Origin: Myxococcales bacterium
Lineage (GTDB): Bacteria > Myxococcota_A > Polyangia > Polyangiales > Houyiibacteriaceae
Direction: 5' to 3'
NCBI GenBank assembly: GCA_019637115.1
Contig: JAHBWH010000072.1
Coordinates: 1 to 37,485, forward strand
Length of the DNA stretch: 37,485 nt
Shown here in pieces: positions 15,680 through 22,501 of the stretch. Positions within the stretch are counted from its first letter, which is position 1, and every line of letters starts with the position of its first letter. Under the pieces are notes generated by a model. The model ran no database searches. It was not told the DNA's origin and was given only the letters and a program-made list of their open reading frames with translations. Position numbers and translations under genes: made by a program.

Positions 15680-16683
15680 GCGCGAGTGACCTCGAGGCCG
15701 ATGCGAGGCCGCGCGATGGGCGAGTGAAGCCGCTCGCGATCTCGCTCGGGGACCCGGCTGGGGTGGGTCCCGCAGTCGGCGTGGGCGCCATCGCCGCTCG
15801 CCGGGACGACGCCTTCCTCGTCTTCGGCGACGCGACCTGGCTCGGCCGCGCGCTCCGCGATCGCGGGATCGAGCCGACGGAGGCGTCCGCCGCGATGGCG
15901 CCGGGTGCCGTCGCCCTCGTCGACGTCGCGCGGTGGGACGAGGACATGGTCCGCGCTCACCGTCCCACCGCCGTGGGAGGCCGCGCGCAGCTCATCGCCC
16001 TGGACGCCGCAATCGACAGCGTCGCATCCGGGCGGGCGCGGGGCCTCGTCACGGGGCCCGTCAGCAAGGAGGCGATCTGCCTCTCCGGAGTGCCCTTCGT
16101 CGGTCATACCGAGCGCCTCGCAGAGCGAGCGGGACTCGCGCCGGATGCCGTGACGATGCTCTTCCTCGGCCCGCGGCTTCGAGTCGCGCTCGTGACCACC
16201 CACGCTTCCGTCCGCGACGCGGCTGCCGCCGTCTCGTCGGCGCGCGTCGAGCGCTCGTTGCGGCACCTCGTCGAGGCCCTGCACCGACTCGGCCTCCCTC
16301 GTCCGCGGATCGAGGTCACGGGGGTCAACCCGCACGCTGGCGAGGGGGGGCTCTTCGGAGACGAGGAGCGGCACGTCGAGGTGGCCCTCGCGCGGCTCCT
16401 CCCCCTGGCGAACGCGGAGATCGCGGGGCCGATCCCGGCCGAGGCGAGCTTCCGGCGAGCCGCGAGCGGCGCCATCGACGGCGTCGTCGCGATGCTCCAC
16501 GACCAAGCGACCATCGCGTCCAAGCTCCTCGACTGGGGCGCGGCCGTGAACGTGACGTGGGGGCTCCCCTACGTCCGCACGAGCGTCGATCACGGCGTCG
16601 CGTACGACGCGGCCGCCGCCGACGCCGCCGAGCCCGAAGGGATGATCGCGGCCATCGACATGGCGCGCCTCCTGACGGCCTGA
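15676..16683 (+). CDS. pdxA: 4-hydroxythreonine-4-phosphate dehydrogenase PdxA
   Basis: The 335-aa product fits PdxA, the NAD-dependent enzyme that oxidises 4-phosphohydroxy-L-threonine on the DXP-dependent route to pyridoxal phosphate. Motifs seen: AISLGDPAGVGP, VTGPVSKEAI, GVPFVGHTERLAE (metal His), GVNPHAGEGGLFGDEE (metal His), MLHDQATIASKLL (metal His) and NVTWGLPYVRTSVDHG. PVSK in place of the E. coli PVHK is a known variant among PdxA-like proteins, so a PdxA2-like role is a weaker alternative. The GTG overlaps the regulator's TGA. A second in-frame GTG at 15724 starts right at the family core (VKPLAISLGDPAG) and may be the real start. Confidence 0.92.
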   Translation: MSASDLEADARPRDGRVKPLAISLGDPAGVGPAVGVGAIAARRDDAFLVFGDATWLGRALRDRGIEPTEASAAMAPGAVALVDVARWDEDMVRAHRPTAVGGRAQLIALDAAIDSVASGRARGLVTGPVSKEAICLSGVPFVGHTERLAERAGLAPDAVTMLFLGPRLRVALVTTHASVRDAAAAVSSARVERSLRHLVEALHRLGLPRPRIEVTGVNPHAGEGGLFGDEERHVEVALARLLPLANAEIAGPIPAEASFRRAASGAIDGVVAMLHDQATIASKLLDWGAAVNVTWGLPYVRTSVDHGVAYDAAAADAAEPEGMIAAIDMARLLTA

Positions 16684-16684
16684 G

Positions 16685-16819
16685 CCGGCCCCGGTCGTCG
16701 GCCCCGGTCGCCGGTCGTCGGCCCCGGTCGTCGGCCCCGGTCGTCGGCCCCGGTCGTCGGCCCCGGTCGTCGGCCCCGGTCGTCGGCCCCGGTCGTCGGC
16801 CCCGGTCGTCGGCCCCGGT
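16685..16819. repeat. 13-bp tandem array, about 10 copies
   Basis: The unit CCCCGGTCGTCGG is repeated with one irregular copy at the left end. It starts right after the pdxA stop and ends about 75 bases before the next promoter. I see no gene in 16684-16983 besides this array and the promoter. Confidence 0.93.
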
Positions 16820-16892
16820 GATGCTGGTCCGAGGAGGGCGGGTTGGCTTCGTCCGGCGCGAAGAATTCCCCTGGCGCTGAAACGAAAAAACG

Positions 16893-16922
16893 TTGACCTC
16901 GCCGAGGAGGCCCTCCTAGCAT
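16893..16922 (+). promoter_or_regulatory. Promoter of the 58-aa gene
   Basis: TTGACC (16893-16898), 18 bp, TAGCAT (16917-16922). An A-rich tract, AACGAAAAAACG, lies immediately upstream and could act as an UP element. It leaves a 5' leader of about 55 bases. Confidence 0.6.
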
Positions 16923-16983
16923 CGCTCACCAAACCCGTCCTCGGTGGCTTTCGAGCAGGGCGGCAGGGAAGGAGGCCGACGCC

Positions 16984-17160
16984 ATGTCGTTCTGGGAAGA
17001 TGCGAGCCCGGTGGTGAAGGGCGCAATCGTCGTGGGAGTGATCGGGCTGCTCTACTTCGGCATCGCATTCTTTGCGAAGCTGCCCCCGTTCGGCGGGGGC
17101 GCGGCCGGTGAGACCACCCAGGAGCGAGGCCTCCAGCCTCCTGGTGGCGGCGGGGGCTGA
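16984..17160 (+). CDS. Small single-TM protein, 58 aa
   Basis: It begins MSFWEDASPVVKGAIVVGVI and carries one membrane segment (about residues 11-31, GAIVVGVIGLLYFGIAFF), then KLPPF and a Gly-rich, probably disordered tail of about 20 residues. Support is strong for so short a gene: a perfect AAGGAGG eight bases before the ATG, a TTGACC promoter, and a perfect hairpin after the stop. I do not recognise the family. Short, well-expressed inner-membrane proteins are often subunits or modulators of larger membrane complexes, but no partner is adjacent. Confidence 0.82.
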   Translation: MSFWEDASPVVKGAIVVGVIGLLYFGIAFFAKLPPFGGGAAGETTQERGLQPPGGGGG

Positions 17161-17196
17161 GCGCCAGCCAAGCGCGGCGAGCCACGACGAATCGAG

Positions 17197-17224
17197 GAAG
17201 AGGGGCGCCGCGGCGCCCCTCTTC
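17197..17224 (+). terminator. Perfect 28-base palindrome, terminator
   Basis: A perfect 14+14 palindrome centred at 17210/17211, with arms GAAGAGGGGCGCCG and CGGCGCCCCTCTTC. It lies 36 bases after the 58-aa gene. In RNA it would fold with a small loop; the 3' side ends CTCTTCAC instead of a T-run. A terminator is most likely. Confidence 0.65.
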
Positions 17225-17311
17225 ACGTGTGACGGCTGCAGCGCGCCGGCGCGCGCCAGGATCGCCTCCGTCGTCCATGTGCGCGAAGTGGGCGATGTCC
17301 CACCCTGCGAC

Positions 17312-17317
17312 TACCAT
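17312..17317 (+). promoter_or_regulatory. -10-like box, leaderless start
   Basis: TACCAT lies seven bases before the ATG at 17325, and no ribosome site precedes that ATG. The geometry matches the other leaderless starts in the window. No -35 is evident. Confidence 0.35.
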
Positions 17318-17324
17318 CGCGCTC

Positions 17325-18611
17325 ATGACCCCTTGGACCGTGCTCTGCGACGAGCCGAGCCTCGCCGTCGAGCTCGCCCGCCACGCGGCAGAGATCGGGG
17401 TCTCGTTGCGTCCGGTCCTCTTGGACGAGCCGAGCGGCGAGAGGAACGCGGTGGCGGCCCTCCGGCCGCTCGACCCCGCCGCGCTGGCTCGCCTCGCGGC
17501 TTCCCCTTCGCGCCCCGCGGCCCTCGCGACGCTCGGTGACGGGGCCGAAGCGACCGCGCAAATCGCGAGCGAGCTCGGGATCCCGACCGTCTGCGAGCTG
17601 CGCCCCTTCGTCAGCCTCCTCGCGCTGCTCTCGGCGCCTGCGAGCCCCCTCGAGGCCAGCCCGCGGGGGCTCGAGCCGGTCGACCGGCAGCGGCTCGTGC
17701 GCTTCACGGGGGCACGCCGGGCCACCACGCACTTCGAGCCGCTCGACCACGGGCGGGTGGCCTTCGCGGGCCCTTGGGGCCTGGTCGACGTTGGTGAGGC
17801 GCGTGACCTCGCGCTCGCGCTCGCGGCGCTCGACGCCGCCCGTCACGACGCACGACCGAGCATGCCTCGCGTCGCGGGGATTCAACGGCAGTCCGTGCTC
17901 GACGTGATCTTCGGTCCCGCCCGGGAGCTCTCCGACCCCGCCAGCAAGTCGGCGCTCGCGAACTACGACGTGCCGCTCCCCCTCGAGGAGGTCTGCGCCA
18001 GCCCGAGCCGCGCGGCGGCGGAGGCGACGCGGATCGGCTTTCCTGTTCGGGTCGCGCTCGCCTCGCCCGATCTGCGGGGCTGGGAGCACCGTGATTTGGT
18101 CGCCGAGCGCGTCGAGAGCGCCTCCCGCGTGCGCGACGTGTTTCGACAGGTGATGAGCCTCGCGCAGGAGCGCGCGCCGCAGGCTCGCTTGCTCGGGGTC
18201 ACGGTGTCCGCGACGTCGGAGACGCGCGCGCTCCTCAGGGTCGACGCGCGGTTGCTTCGGGAGGGGCTCGCGCTGGCGCGGATCGCCTTCGCCGACCCCC
18301 ACGGGGAAGCCTGCGGTGATGCGACGCACGTGGTGCTGCCGTGCACACACGCGGGGTTGGAGCGCGCGCTCGGGCGGCTTCGGGGCGCGGCGCTCTTGCT
18401 CGCAGGAGGGGCGGTCGAGCGCCGGGCCGTGGTCACGTCGGTCGGCGACACCCTCCTGCGCGTGGCGGCGTTCCTCAACGACTGGCCCGAGGAGGTCGAC
18501 CGCATTCGGCTCCAGCCGCTCGCCATGTTGGTCGACGGGCGTGTCGAGATTCGGGAGGCATCCGTGGCCGTGACCGACGCCTTCGAGCGTAACCTCATCG
18601 CCGCCCGCTGA
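17325..18611 (+). CDS. Degenerate ATP-grasp / acyl-CoA synthetase-like protein
   Basis: The product is 428 aa and cytosolic. The middle stretch DPASKSALANYDVPLPLEEV...AEATRIGFPVRVALASPDLRG resembles the opening of the ATP-grasp beta subunit domain of NDP-forming acyl-CoA synthetases (the usual sense is Y-G-I-P-x-P, then GFPVVLKxxSPD). The following VTVSATSETRALLRVDARLLREG would fill the place of the metal/ATP-binding part but lacks obvious catalytic residues; the Lys expected after GFPV is Arg. The N-terminal half may be a degenerate CoA-binding-like fold. I infer a diverged, possibly noncatalytic relative; function unknown. Start choice rests on the -10-like box; ATGs at 17277 and 17295 are alternatives. 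Confidence 0.72.
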   Translation: MTPWTVLCDEPSLAVELARHAAEIGVSLRPVLLDEPSGERNAVAALRPLDPAALARLAASPSRPAALATLGDGAEATAQIASELGIPTVCELRPFVSLLALLSAPASPLEASPRGLEPVDRQRLVRFTGARRATTHFEPLDHGRVAFAGPWGLVDVGEARDLALALAALDAARHDARPSMPRVAGIQRQSVLDVIFGPARELSDPASKSALANYDVPLPLEEVCASPSRAAAEATRIGFPVRVALASPDLRGWEHRDLVAERVESASRVRDVFRQVMSLAQERAPQARLLGVTVSATSETRALLRVDARLLREGLALARIAFADPHGEACGDATHVVLPCTHAGLERALGRLRGAALLLAGGAVERRAVVTSVGDTLLRVAAFLNDWPEEVDRIRLQPLAMLVDGRVEIREASVAVTDAFERNLIAAR

Positions 18612-18623
18612 CGCCGCGCGCCG

Positions 18624-18632
18624 TGATACGCT
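18624..18632 (+). promoter_or_regulatory. Extended -10 box, leaderless start
   Basis: TGA-TACGCT (TG 18624-18625, TACGCT 18627-18632) stands eight bases before the ATG at 18641, 13 bases after the preceding stop. No ribosome site lies between. Confidence 0.45.
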
Positions 18633-18640
18633 CCTCGCTC

Positions 18641-19555
18641 ATGGGGCGCGTCGCAGGGTACGTGGGGCTGCTCGTCGGGATCTGCGGGATCTGCGAGGTC
18701 TTCGGGCTCGCGCCGAGCGCGATCTCGGCGCAGGCCCCGGCGGCCGAGGCGCCGACGCCGGAGGACTCCGAGGCCGCGAACGTCGCGCGTGCGCGCTTCC
18801 GGGAGGGCATGGAGCACTTCCAGGCGCGCCGCTTCCGCGAGGCGATCCAGTCGTTCCGGCTCGCCGCTCAGGCGGTGCCGAGCGCGGACCTCTGGTTCAA
18901 CATCGCCCGCGCTTATGAAGAACTGAGCGATCCGACGGCGCTTCCCCTCGCGGTCGAGCACTACCGCCGGTACCTGCGTGATCGCGTAGATCCTCCCGAC
19001 CGAGATGCTGTCGAGCGCCGGATCGCGTCGCTCGAGGAGCGGATCGAGGGTCACCGGCGCGCCATGCTAGAGCGACCGACGACGGGGACGCTGCGGATCG
19101 GCGCGTCTCACGATGGCGCCGAGGTGCGGGTCGGCGACCAGCCCGTCGGAGAGACCCCCGTCGCGGCCCCGCTCACGCTCGCGCCCGGCCAACACCCGGT
19201 CGCCCTCGAGCGGGAAGGGTACGTCCCGTTCCGGGCGGAGGTGCGGGTCGACGCGGGCGCCACGACGACGAGCTACGCCCGACTGACCCCGCAGACCCGT
19301 TACCGGGCCGTGCGGGGGCGACGGATCTGGACCTGGGTGCTCACGGGACTGGCGGCTGCGGCGCTGGCGGCGACGGTCGGGCTGGGCGTCCACGCGCGCT
19401 CGTTGGCGAGGGACGATCTGGAGCAGGGCCGTCGGTGGGCGGCGTTCAGTGATTACGCGCTCGGAGGGACGATGGCCCTCGGCGTGACGGCGCTGGTGGT
19501 CGGCTTCTTCGAGGGGCGCGCGATCGGCACCGAAGAGGTGACCACGCCGCCCTGA
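18641..19555 (+). CDS. TPR and PEGA-domain secreted membrane protein
   Basis: The protein is 304 aa. A signal peptide ends near AISAQA (residues 1-32). TPR-like helices follow (FREGMEHFQARRFREAIQSFRLAAQAVPSA..., about 48-130). A PEGA domain lies at about 145-215 (GTLRIGASHDGAEVRVGDQPVGETPV and LAPGQHPVALEREGYVPF), and two C-terminal membrane segments (about 227-250 and 270-290) finish the chain. TPR-PEGA proteins are frequent in Myxococcota envelopes and probably bind partners or surface components. It starts 29 bases after the previous gene but from its own -10 box, so operon membership is not required. Confidence 0.85.
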   Translation: MGRVAGYVGLLVGICGICEVFGLAPSAISAQAPAAEAPTPEDSEAANVARARFREGMEHFQARRFREAIQSFRLAAQAVPSADLWFNIARAYEELSDPTALPLAVEHYRRYLRDRVDPPDRDAVERRIASLEERIEGHRRAMLERPTTGTLRIGASHDGAEVRVGDQPVGETPVAAPLTLAPGQHPVALEREGYVPFRAEVRVDAGATTTSYARLTPQTRYRAVRGRRIWTWVLTGLAAAALAATVGLGVHARSLARDDLEQGRRWAAFSDYALGGTMALGVTALVVGFFEGRAIGTEEVTTPP

Positions 19556-19646
19556 GGTGTGGCGGGGCGGCGTCTACGGTCGGGGGTCCGATCGTGGGCG
19601 CTCCCGATCCGTCCGGAGTCCGTCCGGAGGGCGCGTGACGACGCCC

Positions 19647-19676
19647 TTGACCCGGGCGAGCCGTTCTTGGTACTTC
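19647..19676 (+). promoter_or_regulatory. Promoter of the CACHE/HAMP gene
   Basis: TTGACC (19647-19652), 18 bp, TACTTC (19671-19676), with an extended-10 TG (TGG-TACTTC). It leaves a leader of about 100 bases in which I see no other structure. Confidence 0.55.
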
Positions 19677-19781
19677 CTTCCTTGCCAGAGCCCCGAATTT
19701 TCGAGCCTTTCGCGGGTCGACTGGGGTAGCCGGGTCGGGGGTTCGACAGAGGCGCCGGAGTGCCGGCGGGAGAGTGGGTCC

Positions 19782-21236
19782 ATGCGCCTGAAGATCATTG
19801 CGGGCAATCTCGTCGCCGTCCTCCTCGTGGGGCTCGGGTCGTTCTTCTTCGTGAAGACCGACATCGAGGCGGAGCTGGGGGCGCGCCTCGACGCCGAGAT
19901 CTCCACCAACGGTGAGGTGCTCGCGGACGCTTGGCGGCTGATGGCGGCCGAGTTCGAGGGGCAGGTGCGCAACCGCGCCGCGCAGCCCGAGCTTCGGCTC
20001 GCCTACGGCGCGCTCGACCTGAACAGCCGCCGCCAGCGGATCCACAGCGTCGCCAACTCGATCTCGTCGTGGTTCGAGGATCCGTCGCGCAACCACGGTG
20101 GACGCCCCGACGTGGTGCTCCTCACGGACGAGACGGGTCGAGTCATCGCGCGCGATCAGGACATCAACCGCCTCAACGACTTCAACCTGGTCCGGCCGCT
20201 GCCCACCGTTCGTCGGGTGCTGGGTGGCGAGAGCGTCCACGACTCTTGGTTCAGGGAGGACGAGGGCAAGCTCTTCCAGGTCGCGATGGCGCCCGTGCGG
20301 AGCGAAGAGGGCTCGGTCATCGGCGCGGTCCTCGTGGGCTACGACATCTCCAACGGGGTCGCGCGCCGCCTCGGGGCGAAGGTCGGTCGTGACGTCGCGT
20401 TCGTGCGCGGCGGCGAGGTGTACAGCTCGAGCCTCTCGACCTCGGCGGCCGATGGGTTCCGCGGACAGCTCCGCGGCCCGCTGCAGGCGGCGGCCACGGC
20501 CGCACAGGGCGGCGCCGTGAGCGCGAATTTCCAGGTCACGCTGGCGGGTGACAGCTTCATCGGCGCGCTTCGCCCGCTACCGCTCGCGGCTTCGGAGCCG
20601 GCGGCGTTCGCCGTCCTCGGCAACCGCACGGAGGCGATCGCCCCTGCGAAGGTGTCGAACTTCATCCTCGCGCTCATGGGCCTCGGCATCCTCATCGTCT
20701 GCGTCTATGGCTTCGTGATGGGCTCGGGCTTCCTCAAGCCGCTCGAGATCATCGAGGAGGGCGTGCTGCAGATCATCAACGGGCGCACGGATCTGCGGAT
20801 CGACGTCGAGAGTCCGGAATTCGGTGGCCTCGCCTATCGAATCAACCAGCTCGTCAACGTGTTCACCGGGACCGAGGAGACCGACGAAGAGGGACGTTCC
20901 TCCGCGCCCGCGGGCTGGGCGGGCCCAGCGGAGGCGGGCGGAGGCGGCGCCGCCGCTGGCGCGTCGGGGGGCGACGAGGACGACGAGGATCCTGAGCTCG
21001 CGGCGAAGCTCGCAGCGGAGCCCGAGGACGCCTACCACGCGCGTGTCTATCGCGAGTACGTGGCCGCGAAGCAGGCGGCGGGCGAGGACGTGTCGAACAT
21101 CCCCGAGGATCGGTTCCTCGCGCGGCTCCAGAAGAACGCGGCGAGCTTGGTCACGAAGCACGGCTGCCGGATGGTGCGCTTCGAGGTGCAGACCAAGGGC
21201 GACCAGGTGATCCTCAAGCCGGTCATCATCCGCTGA
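19782..21236 (+). CDS. CACHE/HAMP sensor with MXAN_5187-like C-terminus
   Basis: The product is 484 aa. TM1 is at about 7-25 (AGNLVAVLLVGLGSFFF). A large extracytoplasmic CACHE/PAS-like sensor follows (to about 285), with VVLLTDETGRVIARD and GAVLVGYDIS typical of that fold. TM2 is at about 290-312 (FILALMGLGILIVCVYGF). A HAMP-like region (FLKPLEIIEEGVLQIINGRTDLRI...EFGGLAYRINQLV) and a disordered Ala/Gly/acidic linker lead to a C-terminal domain of about 80 residues (DAYHARVYREYVAAKQAAGE...) that I take for the MXAN_5187 C-terminal type. There is no kinase or chemotaxis output domain, so it signals through that domain. The ATG follows GGGAGAG. Confidence 0.8.
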   Translation: MRLKIIAGNLVAVLLVGLGSFFFVKTDIEAELGARLDAEISTNGEVLADAWRLMAAEFEGQVRNRAAQPELRLAYGALDLNSRRQRIHSVANSISSWFEDPSRNHGGRPDVVLLTDETGRVIARDQDINRLNDFNLVRPLPTVRRVLGGESVHDSWFREDEGKLFQVAMAPVRSEEGSVIGAVLVGYDISNGVARRLGAKVGRDVAFVRGGEVYSSSLSTSAADGFRGQLRGPLQAAATAAQGGAVSANFQVTLAGDSFIGALRPLPLAASEPAAFAVLGNRTEAIAPAKVSNFILALMGLGILIVCVYGFVMGSGFLKPLEIIEEGVLQIINGRTDLRIDVESPEFGGLAYRINQLVNVFTGTEETDEEGRSSAPAGWAGPAEAGGGGAAAGASGGDEDDEDPELAAKLAAEPEDAYHARVYREYVAAKQAAGEDVSNIPEDRFLARLQKNAASLVTKHGCRMVRFEVQTKGDQVILKPVIIR

Positions 21237-21250
21237 GACCCCAGCGCTCG

Positions 21251-21278
21251 CGGGCGAGCTGCTCACCGAGCTCGCCCG
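21251..21278 (+). terminator. Hairpin after the sensor gene
   Basis: CGGGCGAGCT (21251-21260), eight-base loop, AGCTCGCCCG (21269-21278): a perfect 10-bp stem starting 14 bases after the stop. There is no T-run. Likely 3' end of the transcript. Confidence 0.55.
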
Positions 21279-21450
21279 ATGGTCCCGCACGCAGCTCACT
21301 GGCGCGGGGTTGGGCCCAAGGTCGCGGCGGGGACGGTGCTCGGTCCCGTGAGCCCGTGGCGCTGCGCCGCAGAACGCCGTAGCGGCGACGCCCTCGTTGG
21401 GTCATCTTTCGCGCGACCGTCGCTCGGTGGGCGGCGAGATGGACGTGATC

Positions 21451-22170
21451 ATGGGCCTATTCGACTTCTTCGGCCGCAAATCCGGCAACGGTGGGCTGGC
21501 CAAGCACGCCGCACGCGCGGGCAACAAGCGCGCTCAGAACCCCGACCGCTGGCAGTCGCTTCGTGCGCTGGGCGAGATGAAGACGCCCGAGGCGGTCGAG
21601 GCGCTGCTCCAGCGCTTCACCTTCCGCATCGATCCGAGCATCACGGACCAGGAGGAGAAGGATCTCGCGATGGACGGGATCCTGCGGGCGGGCGAGGCGG
21701 CGATCGAGCCCGTGCGCGCGTTCTTGCGCGCCAACGAGAGCATCGCGTGGCCCGTGAAGATGCTGCAGGAGCTGGTCTCCCCCGAGGAGCTCGTCGGCGA
21801 TCTGTTGGGGCTGCTCGAGACGATGGGGACGGAGTACGAGCGGGACCCGCAGCGCAAGGTCGACACGATCATGCAGCTCGAGGAGCTCCGCGATCCGCGG
21901 ATCGTCCCGGCGGTGGCGCGCTTCTTCGACGACGCGAACGAGAGCGCGCGCTTCCACGCCGTGCAGACCGTGGTCGCACAGGACGAGGCCGACGACGCGA
22001 AGGAAGCGATGCTCGCGCTCTGCGCGCGGGAGGAGAGCGTCCGCGTGCGGGTCCGCATCTTCGACGCCGCCGCGACGCGCGAGTGGTCACTCGGCGACGA
22101 CCCGTCTCGCTTCGACTCACTCTTGCCACCTGGCTTCAAGCGTGAGGGCGAGAAGATCGTCAAGAAGTGA
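21451..22170 (+). CDS. HEAT-repeat protein
   Basis: A 239-aa all-helical protein beginning MGLFDFFGRKSGNGGLAKH, a common N-terminus of small cytosolic HEAT-repeat proteins. Successive helical pairs follow: RWQSLRALGEMKTPEAVEALL, DGILRAGEAAIEPVRAFL, MLQELVSPEELVGDLLGLL, IMQLEELRDPRIVPAVARFF, ESARFHAVQTVVAQ, and VRIFDAAATREWSLG. HEAT/PBS-lyase-type repeats here serve protein-protein contacts; no enzymatic residues are visible. The ATG at 21439 would add MDVI; I chose 21451 for the family-like N-terminus. It is separated from the sensor gene by a terminator-like hairpin. Confidence 0.82.
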   Translation: MGLFDFFGRKSGNGGLAKHAARAGNKRAQNPDRWQSLRALGEMKTPEAVEALLQRFTFRIDPSITDQEEKDLAMDGILRAGEAAIEPVRAFLRANESIAWPVKMLQELVSPEELVGDLLGLLETMGTEYERDPQRKVDTIMQLEELRDPRIVPAVARFFDDANESARFHAVQTVVAQDEADDAKEAMLALCAREESVRVRVRIFDAAATREWSLGDDPSRFDSLLPPGFKREGEKIVKK

Positions 22171-22244
22171 GCGTCGCGGCCTGACCTGACCGTCGTCGAG
22201 CGCTCGACTCGGCCGGATCGCCATCGTCCGCTCCAGCGAGCTGT

Positions 22245-22329
22245 CCTCGGTGCGGTGCGCCCTCGGTGCGCTGCGTCCTCCTGCGTCCTCGGTGCGCGGC
22301 GTCCTCCTGCGTCCTCGGTGCGCTGCGTG
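22245..22329. repeat. 26-bp repeat, about 2.6 copies plus a partial
   Basis: The unit starts CCTCGGTGCGCTGCGTCCTC and ends CTGCGT. Copies begin at 22261, 22287 and 22313 (partial), with a related fragment before them. It lies between the convergent HEAT and triple-DsbA genes. No gene is visible in 22171-22501; the stretch holds this repeat, a terminator and the 24-bp element. Confidence 0.8.
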
Positions 22330-22404
22330 TGGCCGATGTTCGGCCCGGGCGGCGGGCATGAGGTCGGCGGCGCGACCGCGTACGAGTCGCGTACACAAAC
22401 GAAG

Positions 22405-22429
22405 AGGGCCGCCCCGAGGGGGCGGCCCT
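22405..22429. terminator. Strong terminator hairpin between convergent genes
   Basis: AGGGCCGCCCC (22405-22415) and GGGGCGGCCCT (22419-22429) form an 11-bp stem with a three-base loop, T-rich on the right (CCTTTCG) and A-rich on the left (AAACGAAG). It can serve the HEAT gene and, read in reverse, the triple-DsbA gene. Confidence 0.75.
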
Positions 22430-22436
22430 TTCGTCA

Positions 22437-22460
22437 GTCAGCTTCCTATGAGGGGCTGTC
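22437..22460 (-). repeat. 24-bp 3' element, copy A
   Basis: On the minus strand it reads GACAGCCCCTCAT then AGGAAGCTGAC. It lies 41 bases after the triple-DsbA stop, just before the terminator. It differs from copy B (34000-34023) at two positions and from copy C (35567-35590) at three. It has the same orientation as the gene before it. Confidence 0.7.
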
Positions 22461-22501
22461 GCCAGCCTCCCTTACGGGGCATGAAGCCCCGCGGGGCCCC
22501 C

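Noticed and set aside
12593-16819. CRISPR array
   Set aside because: The repeats at 12593-12703 and 16685-16819 are head to tail with no unique spacers, and no cas gene is present.
16684-16900. Plus-strand Arg/Pro-rich frame over the 13-bp array after pdxA
   Set aside because: It is a frame of the 13-bp repeat and does not continue into any domain.
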